From NCBI GenBank assembly GCA_029168955.1, contig JAPDOI010000891.1:1-64000 (forward strand): a DNA stretch of 64,000 nt, read 5' to 3'. Under the pieces are notes generated by a model. It did not search any database. It was not told the DNA's origin and worked only from the letters and a program-made list of their open reading frames with translations. Each line of letters begins with the position of its first letter. Positions within the stretch are counted from its first letter, which is position 1. The position numbers were made by a program, and so were the translations under genes. The stretch comes from Aplectana chamaeleonis (lineage: Eukaryota > Nematoda > Chromadorea > Rhabditida > Cosmocercidae). This document shows, in pieces, positions 54,815 through 64,000 of the stretch.

Positions 54815-55420
54815 AGGCAGTGTTCACGATAAATTTCACTTCCGATAGCTCCACGGCCTACGGAAGGCCTGGTGCCGTATATAGCAAGGCATGCTTAAAG
54901 GCAGCTTTCACGATGATCATCCTCGTTGACTTTCCACAGTAAAATGATAGACGAGAAGAATCCTAGGCTCCCACTGTTGAAAGAACGGTAGAAAACGAGC
55001 TAGGAGCGGCAAAATAACGGCTGCAAACAAGTGTTTATGTGCCCCAGACACGCCTGGTGCCCCAGATCCGCCCCTCGGAATGAGCAAAATGAAGACTCAG
55101 ATTACAGGAATGATCAAGTCAAGGAAGTGCTGATAAGTGAGCTGATCGCTTCATTGCACTGGTAGGTATCATCCTTCTAGCGGTCAATTCCTCCACGCTC
55201 AAAAATCAACGTAAACAAGAGAGGGCCTATTTTTGCTTAAAAACGCGTCTTTCGTGTCCTTTTTGAGCATGCCTTGCTATATAGAGCACCAGACCTTCCG
55301 TAAGCCGTGGAGATATCGGAAGTGAAATTTATCGTGAACACTGCCTTTAAAAAGGACACAAAAGATGCGTTCTTGAGCAAAAATAGGCCCTCTCTTGTTT
55401 ACGTTGATTTTTGAGCGCTC
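54815..55420. repeat. Nested palindromes of the AGGCAGTGTTCACGAT family
   Basis: The outer element has AGGCAGTGTTCACGATAAAT (54815) and ATTTATCGTGAACACTGCCT (to 55346, then TTAA), arms about 85 bp, including CTTCCGATA..TCCACGGC and TATAGCAAGGCATGC with their mirrors. Inside, a second TTAA|AGGCAGCTTTCACGATGAT start is at 54894-54900. A further palindrome (CTCAAAAATCAACGTAAACA at 55199 against TGTTTACGTTGATTTTTGAG at 55418) is centred on the outer right arm. So at least two insertions are superposed. Confidence 0.6.
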
Positions 55421-55989
55421 TTCACTTCTTTTTGAGTATGAGTATGGAGCTTCGGGGAACCGCTCTGCTCTTAAACAAATCATACGTATCGATCAAACGT
55501 GTTCAAACAGGTATTTGCAGGTAAACGTGTTCTGTCACTTCTACAGGCATGCTTTAACGTTAGAAGCCGATCGCTTCCCTTAGCTCTATAACGCTTTGCC
55601 TTTTTTTATCCTAGTCTTTATCAAGTGGTTATCATCAACTTGTTTACGAGAGCCATGCTTCCCGGAGCTCCATACTTACATTCTACGTAGCACAGTTTGC
55701 ATTTCCACCTTATATAGTGTGAGGTGGATGACCTGTTCCTCTGCCGCGCGAGGTAACATCCCTTCCGCTTCCCTTCGACTTGCCTCGACGGGTTGTTAGC
55801 GAATAGTACCCCTGTTCAATGTCATCTGATACTACTCCCTACTTACGTGATGTTTGTTATGCCTCATCATCTACGTCGGTTGTCATTCCGATGCTCGTTT
55901 TCCATCCTGTTTCTTCTCTCTAAATCCTGATAAAAAAAGGTTGACTGCTTCAACCACCTGCTGACGACTGTGACTTTAATAGCATGAAT

Positions 55990-56579
55990 GAAGATGCTCC
56001 CACTCGTCATCCTGCGGCGGGCAGACTTCCCTCATCCGACTGCCTTCATTTTCTTTCCTTCTCACTTGCCATGTCTTGTAACTGGTCCACTGCTAAGGAT
56101 ATGGAAAGCGATCATGTTCCCATATGTACATTGTTGTAGCTTTCTTCTAATAGCCAACTTTCACCTCTCACTGGTTCTCGTAGTGTGTCCTATTATAACT
56201 ATCCTAATGCTAACTTGAAGATGCTAGGAAAGGTGTTACTCAGCCGGGTGGCTAGCCAACTCCGTAATGGCGCACAATGCATGACAAAGAGAAGCTCATC
56301 ATTAACAGAGTCCGACATGCCGTCACTGCTGTCATCCCTACTGGCTGTATCAGAGCCTTCAATCTCAACGTGCCCACGGAAGCACTCGAGCTTTTCACGC
56401 CCCGGGATAATAGACGTAGAGCAGGTCCCACCGACCAGTGCATATTGCAGCTGTCCGAAAAGGTTGCCACACTACTGAAAGGATACAATGAGAAACACTG
56501 GAGTAAGTTTACTGACTCGACTAACTTTGGCGCGTATGCTAGGGAAGCGTGGAGCTCCCTGAAGCGACTAACTGGATAG
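55990..56579 (+). pseudogene. Degraded LINE endonuclease and linker
   Basis: With frame changes, it reads a piece with SSDCLHFLSFSLAMS, MESDHVPICTLL (SDH.P motif of the endonuclease), then a frame from 56185 and one at 56277-56579 ending FGAYAREAWSSLKRLTG. The order fits the end of the endonuclease and the linker before RT of a non-LTR element. No RT domain follows. Low-confidence clade. Confidence 0.4.
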
Positions 56580-57177
56580 AAGATTGCTGCGAATTGTGAT
56601 ATGACTTAATTCTCATCTGGCAAATTCAAACATGGATGCAAAGCGGTATACCGATTCGACAAGATGGTTTGAGTCTGCATCTTCGCTTCGTGACAAACAG
56701 CACATACGCACACATTTATATCTTTATATGAAGTATATCCTTATAAGCGAATGTGACCCTCTACAGCAGAGGTTACACGATTAGAAGGAAACAAGGGAAT
56801 ACGAGGTGCATCAGCTGAGGCCCACGAGGCGCACAAAACACTGTATGAATAATCAAAATCATGAGCGAACGTGGAGTTATTGATGCCATTGGTGGCTCCA
56901 ACCGCCAGTAAGGAGCGCAATTCATATAAAGTGACTCTTAAACAGCTCAGACCTCGAGATACCACGGTCACTTCAAAGAACCACCTACTCCCATCAAAAA
57001 TAACCGAGTAGCAATGAGGCGGCGGCACGAAAATCGGGTGCACCCAAACAGGGATTTTATCGCCACATAGCATCACCATGCAGCTTATCTTTGTATGTAA
57101 ATTTCGACATGCATGAATCATAAAACTTCTTTCCATGGTCATCATTTTGTTGAAGTATTGAATATGCCTCATGTTGT

Positions 57178-57768
57178 CTACAGCTGAGTACGCTTTAATT
57201 GGAGATCGTGGGATCTATCCGTCTTGTGAGACGTGTTTTCTTCACCAACAGCATTACCAAACCACATCTTCATGGGACTGTGACCATAGAGGAATGCGGT
57301 GAAAAAAAATGCTTTCACATTTGCCTTCTTATCGAAGAAATTGGCTGAAATATACGGAGTCCTCTGGAGCAGCAACAAAAATATGTAGGAGTGTGACAAC
57401 CGAGAGTTCTTCGTAAATGGATACTCGAGGCTGCACACCCTTCTTCTATTTGGCCCGAAAACTTCATAATTCGAAAATCTTAGCCTCCGCTCGAGCCTCC
57501 AAACTCTACTGACAAACACTAGATCAATGGCAGAACGTCGTTCCTTCAAGAGTTCCAGCTTGAAGGTCTTAGTTCGACTATTGTGAGGAGGCAAATGTGC
57601 AGAACCAACTCGGAAGCAACGTAGATAGACAATTTTGGTGAACAAGCGCTTAACATTTTGCATAGCTTCAACGTCTCTCTTTTTGTTAGGATTATGAACG
57701 ACTACCTCGTTTTCGATCAGTCTTAAGCATAAAGTAGTCTTAAACATAGTCTCAAACATAGCGTGCAA
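57178..57768 (-). pseudogene. Older LINE relic (RT C-terminal region), right arm
   Basis: A long open frame, uninterrupted here, reads IENEVVVHNPNKKRDVEAMQ, VKRLFTKIVYLRCFRVGSAH, FKLELLKERRSAIDLVFVSR, SLEYPFTKNSRLSHS. It corresponds to 46545-46657 plus 52019-52337 in the left arm, and gives the empty site for the LINE insertion there. A further frame 57172-56741 extends it. It shows the post-RT pattern of a CR1/Jockey-like LINE, with no RT core in the window. Confidence 0.6.
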
Positions 57769-58194
57769 TCACGAGCAAGATATACAACAGCAAGCATGAA
57801 AATAGTAATAATAATTGGGTCATCCCGAGCGCATTTTAGTTGTACCCAGCCAAGGCAACCACCGCATTTAATGCCTGCATGTTGAGCAGATCAACCATAG
57901 TGACTGAAGGGATATCGCTGAGTTCTGTAATGCGGTCTCAACTTCCTCGCGAAAGAAGCGAAACGCGATAACGGTTGCGCGATGGGCACGAATTTGAATT
58001 AGACGCATTGATTATTGATTATGCGCCGAAAACTGCTCACGATCGCATAAATATCGTAATCCCGAAATTTAAGCGGAGAACTTCTCATCATAATTGGATA
58101 TTGTGCTGTTCGTCTCAATCAAAGTTATCTGAATTAATAAGAGCCCTGCAACTCCATATTAGAGATTACTAGCCGAAGAGCATCGCATTCCAAA

Positions 58195-60193
58195 CAGGGA
58201 TATGCGGCAATTGCCGTTTGCCGATTGCCGTTTGCCGGCCGTTTTCGGACGATTTTTGTCGATTGTCGTTTGCCGTTTTTCCTCTCAATTTTCGGCAAAA
58301 TTCGGCAAACAAGTGCGCAATAGATAACAAACGCCGCGATTAGGACGCGCATGGTAAATCCCATAAGCCTTGCAGCGACCGGCTCGAAAGTAGGGAGACA
58401 GGCTATACGTACTTCAAAACTTCAAGCCAGTTGATGTTATCTACCGTGCGGTCATGTCAAAGCAATTGCTAGTATTGTAGTGTCATGCTCGTGTGGGTCC
58501 TCTTGTCTCGAAGAGTACCGAATTCACCACACTCTCCTTGCTGAGGCTTGATCAATAAATGTAGGGTTCATCGGGACAAGAAATAACACCCTAAATGTTT
58601 TCAGGAGAGGGCACAAAGGTTTCAGAGCTCAATTTCTTTCAGACATTTTTCAAAGCGTCGTGTGGAGGACGTTGGACTTCACTGGCAGTTTGTGGGGTTA
58701 TGCTTTACGCCATCTCCTATTATGCTCACCATTACGCTGAGAAACATGCTACCAAGTTGAAAGTTGGAGTTCTGAGTTAAAAGGGTGGGGGAGGATGTAA
58801 CGTCGGCATGGATCCGGAAGAGACTTTGCGTTCACTGTTGCAGGTTGGCGCAAACTTGGTGCCATATGCTATAACATAGGTGCACTAAGTTAGCGCCAAC
58901 CTCCAACGGGGAACGCAAAGTCTCTTCAGGATCCATGACGATGTTACACGTCGTGGGGAACATTCGTTTCGGTTAAATTCGCTACCTGACTATAAACTGG
59001 ATTGACGGAGTCGACGGTGTTGGGAACAAGAGGTGGCGTACAGTTTGGGAAGGAGGTGGTTTGAGCAAACCGCGGTTTTTTAGGAGTCGTATTGGTGGAA
59101 AACTTGAAAAACTACCCCATTCAATGTATTTGAGTTATTAGCGCGCAGTTCAGAAGAAATTTAAAAGGTCGCAGGGGTAGAGATGCCGAATATTTCGCCG
59201 TTTCTCAGCAACGTTTCCAAGGCTGTTCGGAAACGTGCGTTTTAGATGTATTTTTTCACGTGATTATCTTTGATCTAAATTCCGGTTAAACAGTAAACAC
59301 ACCGTGAGGGACGAAACGAGTACGCCGCGAACTCTGAGAAAGTATCCTAATCAGATAAAAACGTAACAACCGTAGGTGCACATTTCTGTTCGTAGGCCCC
59401 GCCCAGTTGTAGTATGGCTCACGATTAATTTTATACGAGTTACTCTCAGTTGGTCCTATTTTGTAAAGGCGCAGCCACCCATCGCGGTGCCGCAGCGGCA
59501 CTTTCGCGGAGCCGCTCTGGTACATTTCGCGGAGCCGGTATGGCTTTATCGCGGAGTCGCAGCGGCGATTTCCGCAAGAGAAGAGCTACCTCGCTCGTTA
59601 AAAAATAATCAAGTCAAGTAGGGACACACTGACCTCTTCCTTTTTTTTAAATTACTTTCGAATGCTCATCCCTTTAAATTGGATTGATACACGGTACTCT
59701 GAATTCCGTGCGATAAATTTTAAACACGAAGCAATTGCATGACTACTACATATTCCGAAAAGGGTTGATATTAGAGAACCTCAAAAAAATTACTATCCTT
59801 TCACCACAACATTCCCATTACCAGTGTTCAATAGAATGCCCATTCGGGTGCTGCTTTTTATATCAGGTATTGTACCAAAGTAAGAGGTTAAATTTCTTGT
59901 GGTATTATTGGAAACCCTCGTTGTGTTATTGAACTAGAACAAAATGCCGGGGTTCAAGGACAGTCGGCCATACACTATTCAGAAACAATTTCTTATCTGG
60001 CTATCGAAATACGATTTGTGCGTAAGGAAGAAGTATTTTTGCTGCTACTTTTAGCACATTTGCATCGTTCTTGTACGAGATTTTTTTATTTTGCCGTTTG
60101 TCGATTGCCGCTTGCCGTTTGCCGGCCATTTTTCGACAAAATTTGTCGATTTCCGTTCGCCGATTTTTCAAAATCGTTTGCCGCACATCTCTG
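58195..60193. repeat. hAT-like element, 2.0 kb, with 8-bp target duplication
   Basis: Ends CAGGGATATGCGGCAA and TTGCCGCACATCTCTG (complement CAGAGATGTGCGGCAA, 14 of 16 matching) are flanked by ATTCCAAA on both sides (58187-58194 and 60194-60201), matching nTnnnnAn. Arrays of TTGCCG/TTTGCCG run in the same direction inside both ends. The left arm (around 45570) lacks it. The interior holds a foldback (58797-58947) and a short frame (58595-58780) of unknown origin; no hAT transposase motif was seen. Confidence 0.88.
58797..58947. repeat. Foldback repeat nested in the hAT-like element
   Basis: GTAACGTCGGCATGGATCC is mirrored by GGATCCATGACGATGTTAC; AGAGACTTTGCGTTC and AGGTTGGCGC pair further in. 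The core GCCATATGCTATAACATAG equals that of the copy at 188-318. Confidence 0.8.
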
Positions 60194-60451
60194 ATTCCAA
60201 AGCACCGAAACCATTAATGAAATGTGTAGTATGTGTCAGTTTTACTTAATGCTTATTCAGATGATTGCTTGTTGTAGGTTAAGTTTTGAAAAGATGCATA
60301 TTGTGCCTTTATTCTTTAGTGGTTACACAGTGCTACAAGCAGCGTAGAGTGAAGATATGAAGAAATAATAGAGTATATCACTCCATTACTGCAGTTTATC
60401 TCACTCTCAAAATTTCTCACAATCCCATGGAGAACATTAGCAATGAAAAAG

Positions 60452-62232
60452 TTAGATGTCCTCAAAATCATCGGATTTGTTGCAGAGCCCGGTCGATGGT
60501 TCACACCAAGCCGTGCTTCCAAAATACTTGCAAGCAAATTCATCATACTTCTTCCTGCATGGGATTCCCATAACAAAAGCTGTCGTTCCCTCCACATATC
60601 TGAAACGAAACAATCACATTTAAGCTAAAATGAAAATCATAATTGAACGAATCATCGAACTTGTGTGGGTAGAGACATAAGAATTCTAGCTTCTTCTCCG
60701 CATCGTCACCCTTAACACTGGAGAGATGGTGGAAACATCCCATCGCCGTATTTTTGTAGAGAATCATCTAAACTCGAGAGTATAACTTATACCTTCAAAA
60801 ATATCAGGGCAATTGAACCTGATTCAATGTGTCTCTATTTTGGAACCACTCTTTCACCGCTTCTTCCACTAGCGCTGTCATGTTGCCGTTCTTATGGAAA
60901 ATCCTGTAAATGCAAAGATAAATTTAGGAACTAACACTTGCATGAAAATAACCTCACGTTTCAAAATAATTGCGACCATACTCCGCCGGAATCGAGTATT
61001 GTCCATCACTCGTCAGATATGCTCTAGCCTTATTCATCAATTTAGGACTGTTGTTCTGGAACGACTCAAATATCACGCTCTACTAAACAAAGCTCAAAAC
61101 TTTGGCATTTCTCTCTCTGCGGAAAGCACGTTGCAGGGTGCGAGCATCACCCATGCAAATGATGTCAGGTGCAGTTCAAACACTAAACATGTTTATTGAT
61201 GTTTTTAGGGACCCAGGTACACGGTGGCCATGACCGCGTACAGTTGCCTTCGATATCATATTTGTTGTTTTATCTAAAGTGGCCCCTTCCTAAAACTCGT
61301 TTATTTGGAGGAATTGAAAGCTTGCACTCCGCAGGTGCTGTGATGTTGGGGTCTACTCTACAACTATGTGGAAATCTAAAATTTTGGCTCTGAGCTTGGA
61401 CTGTACTTTTATGTCCTTCCACGTGGCTCAATGGAACACGCAACGCAAGACGCTCTTCGGCGGCCCATTTACGCCATGCGAAAAACCGATGACAGGTGGG
61501 TTAGACTAATATGCAGCTCAACCTCGATTGAAAGCTCTCGTTGTAAAGAAAAACCTCCGAGTGGATTGTTTTGAGGTCATGCTGAAGCTTTTAATCAGCC
61601 GGAGACGGAAAGGTACCTTCCAGGTCCAGTTCCCGAGGACAAATCTCAATGCAAATCGGATCACTATCATGACGAAGGACGAGGCAAACGGGAGTTGAGA
61701 AGGAAAGTTCACATGAAGAGTGAGGACAAGCCTTCTGAGTAACCACAGGAGTGGGCTAATTACCAATTACCAATAGTATCACATTTGTTTATTGCTCAAT
61801 CAGATGAGCTACCTAACTCTGATAGACAGCATCATCATCGAGGTTTGAGAGCAATGCAATTGTACTAGAGGATGTAACACAGAAACTCACCAAATAGTAC
61901 ATCTCGTTCGAGGTTGAATGGAAATATGAATTATATTTCCCTAATGCAAGATTGCTGCGATGCCAGTTGTGGAGTCGCGTGAAAAGATTAGAGATTTTGA
62001 GGTCTATATCCCGAAAGCCGTAGTCGACCTTAGCACCTGAAGCAACTTTTTTATTGCCTGAAATATCTTGAAGAATGCCGCCTAGCACATGTTTGAGTAC
62101 GTGAGATACTTACTGACGAACACCCCGTCAAGATGCAGAGAGAGCACCTGAAAGCAGAGAAAGCTCAAGCCCTTTAGCTTGAAAAACTCGCAGGATACCT
62201 ACCGTAAGCAGGATTACTATAGGAGCAGCCAT
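60452..62232 (-). CDS. Divergent CAP (SCP/TAPS, ASP-like) secreted protein, gene G' (right arm)
   Basis: Exons on the minus strand: 62232-62203, 62147-62114, 62036-61891, 61055-60958, 60903-60819, 60767-60661 and 60599-60452. They are exactly the lengths of gene G (30, 34, 146, 98, 85, 107, 148) and give 215 codons. The protein differs from G at only a few sites, for example TIFHK for TNFHK in exon 5, and EDI for EEI at the C terminus. All six core cysteines and the LFTRLHNWHRS..ALGKYN block are kept. A polyadenylation signal (complement of TTTATT) is at 60313-60308. Purifying selection or gene conversion could explain the similarity; a recent duplication is the simplest reading. Confidence 0.73.
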
Positions 62233-62260
62233 TGCAGAGTGATGTTCTACTGTGTTCTCC

Positions 62261-62400
62261 AGATCCTTTTATGCGAACGGATACCTCGGTTTGAACGCTG
62301 TTACTAGACTTTAGTGTTTGATCACCGTTTGTAGACAACGTGGATGTCTAGATAGTGCAGAGTATGTCACACAATTAGTACAGGGGTCAGCATTCATGTC
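62261..62400 (-). promoter_or_regulatory. Upstream module and TATA-like box of CAP gene G'
   Basis: Mirror of the gene G promoter: complement of CCTTTTATGCGAACGG (about 62265-62280) lies about 33 bp before the ATG, and the GACATCCACGTTGTC and CCTGTACTAATTGTGTGAC block lies at about 62335-62395. Confidence 0.5.
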
Positions 62401-62894
62401 ATTCTTTCCCATTGTACTTGCTCTCAGATTGTCCGTTCCGAAAGAGTCAAAATATTCATCGGTTGACGTCGCCCCTGGATCCATGCGTTCAGTCTCTGTG
62501 ACAACGACAAATCACACTTTCTCTAAATTATCATACACCTTCTATCCTTAAGGTCATAGTCCGACCTCAGAGTTGTTTTCTTGTTCTTCTGCTTACTTTT
62601 AGGAAAACTTCGATCCGATCACAGTGATGTCACCAGAGTCGCTCAACACCCTCTACGAGTGGAGTTATGGCGCCTCAAAGATTTGGAATTCGAAGAATGA
62701 GAATTTCGTTCCTATTGAGGGCGGAGACTTGTCGATGAGCGTAACCTACCTTTTCATTCTCTGGGCCCGTGGTCAACGTTCCTTCGCTTTTTTTTCGGTT
62801 ATTTGAGCCAATTGAAATTTTGAGCGGGGCACGATTGCTATACACGATGGTCGGACCACCATGGCAAATATTACCCCTGAGGTTCGACTGTGCT

Positions 62895-63147
62895 TTCAAA
62901 AGCAGCTTTCACGATAATCTTTAATTGAGGAATTATTTGCTGTAGATCGCTGGTACAGCTGAGATGGTCACGACCAAAGAGAGCTCGCTCCTCCTACCGG
63001 ACAACTATTTTAGGCCAGAAAGTCAATCCTCTTGAACAAGGCGTTCTGTGTGCTTTTCGTCTATTATTTAAAATTCTAGAAACGATTAGCCACCGTTGTT
63101 TAAAGTGGGAATTCTGGAACGAGAATCATTGTGGACACTGTCTTCAA
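62895..63147. repeat. Right-arm copy of the diverged AGGCAG-family element
   Basis: AAGCAGCTTTCACGATAATC at the left and GAATCATTGTGGACACTGTC at the right are inverted. It corresponds to 42613-42861. It is present in both arms, so older than the duplication. Confidence 0.45.
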
Positions 63148-64000
63148 GGGCTAGTCCTGGGACTCAACTCTATCTCTGAACGCTCAAAGGAACTCTTTTG
63201 CGATTTGCAGCCATATTCCATCTGCAGGTCGTCGCGGCGTCTTCGCTAAGGTGCCGAGCAGAAGGACAATGTTGATAGGATAGCAAAGCGCGGGAGTCTG
63301 CCGTAGTGAAAACTAAATAGATTATGCGACTAGGGACAGCTCAGAAAGGCTAAAATTTTCTAGGAACGGGTCAGGTCGCTTCAGCGCGGCTCTTGGCCGA
63401 CAAGAGGGGGGGAAGGTGGCCCAACAGAGAGCATAGCCGGCTCCGAATGACCAGTAAGCTGCTATTGTAGAAAAATGGCTATGAGCCTGCCATACCTAAT
63501 CACTGCTGCTCGGATCCACAAAATAAGTGAGTGGCTCAGGATATGAGCTATGAGTAAACTTTTTTTTAGGTAAGGGTACCAACCTAACCGATAGTTTAAA
63601 AATTGGTTACCCAAATCGGTTGTTTGAAAAGTTCGAATTGAATTGCAGGTAATCACCTCGTCAGAGCACATCAGTTGTTCAGCGTTTGTGTGCCGTTCAC
63701 AGCTGCCCCATCAGCATCCTCGTCTTCTTTCGATAGAAATTTCGTTCCATGCATCAGATTCTAATTAATTTTGTGACTTGTGCCGCACGTTTTCATTCAG
63801 ATCGAATTAATTACATTTTCTGTGCACAATTTCTGCTTCATCGAAATGTGAAGAGCCAATGTACGCACGTTGAAAATAGGAGGCAGTAGAGAACAATCAT
63901 GCAGTTGTACTTGTTTCGAACTGTATCTATTGCTGAGTGACAGTCCCAGACAAGGGTTCTTAATATTAGTCCAGGTGCGTCCAATTACACAATCAGCAGA

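Larger units (their letters stand above)
52601..57058. other. Spacer between the inverted arms
   Basis: 4458 bp with no counterpart in either arm. It consists of LINE relics (52719-52940, 54014-54262, 55990-56579), inverted-repeat elements (54341-54810, 54815-55420) and unassigned sequence (53000-54000). The junctions are GTGGCGAT|TAATTC on the left and the complement of GTGGCGAT|AAAATC on the right. Confidence 0.7.
57059..64000 (-). repeat. Right arm of a large inverted duplication (runs off the window)
   Basis: The complement of this segment follows the left arm from 52600 back to about 36790. It includes CAP gene G', the older LINE relic, the AGGCAG-family element and the CAGCAATAGATACAGTTCGA block at 63.9 kb. 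Its own private insertion is the hAT-like element 58195-60193. The arms differ by scattered substitutions and small indels as well as by the insertions. Confidence 0.85.

Noticed and set aside
1..64000. CRISPR arrays, bacterial operons, rRNA or functional tRNA genes
   Set aside because: None seen; spliced genes and eukaryotic transposons rule out a prokaryotic reading.

Overview
The window reads as nuclear DNA of a strongylid (clade V) nematode, most likely a hookworm close to Ancylostoma. The evidence is: short GT-AG introns; a local family of small secreted, cysteine-containing proteins that I read as divergent CAP (SCP/TAPS, 'ASP-like') proteins; and a dense load of LINEs (RTE, CR1/Jockey-like), a mariner element, hAT-like elements and short foldback/TTAA elements. 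There are no bacterial features. Almost every single-exon open frame is transposon or noise; the real genes are spliced and were reassembled here by eye from splice signals, exon length and reading phase.

CAP family. Nine loci share one 7-exon plan (30, 34, 143-146, 92-98, 85, 107 and 145-148 nt). Five appear intact: A (7336-10923, +), B (17896-20220, -), E (30569-32117, +), G (43534-45328, +) and G' (60452-62232, -). Four are broken: the 5' part of a pseudogene at the left edge (1-2721, -), a decayed copy at 21.3-21.75 kb (-), and two 5' halves abutting tail to tail at about 28,390. Most loci carry a conserved upstream module: a CAGTACTGT...GATCGACCTTGTGTTTTCCAGAC-like block, then a TATA-like CCGCATAAAAGG box (degenerate at E, not seen at B) about 35-45 bp before the ATG.

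Right half. About 36.8-52.6 kb and 57.06-64.0 kb are the two arms of a large inverted duplication that carries G and G' tail to tail around a 4.46-kb spacer. The right arm runs off the window. The arms are interrupted at different sites by younger insertions, so each arm gives an empty site for the other: an RTE LINE (38.9-42.6 kb, itself split by a TTAA element), a TTAA element at 37 kb, a CR1/Jockey-like LINE (46.66-52.02 kb, itself split by a hAT-like element with a perfect 8-bp target duplication) and a second hAT-like element (58.2-60.2 kb, right arm only).

Left half. Gene A has its second intron swollen by three TTAA foldback elements and a LINE fragment. A 5'-truncated LINE copy lies at 14.2-16.1 kb, gene B at 18-20 kb, a tandem pair of an unrecognised family at 25.5-27.2 kb, gene E at 30.6-32.1 kb, and a mariner relic at 33-34.8 kb that carries an inserted arginine/serine-rich reading frame. 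The stretches 10.9-14.2, 16.1-17.9 and 22.4-25.5 kb hold no gene I can support apart from foldbacks and one tRNA-like SINE head.

Taken together this is an accessory, fast-evolving region: secreted-protein genes duplicated in both orientations, with promoters carried along, and remodelled by transposons. No function beyond 'secreted CAP-like' can be read from the sequence.
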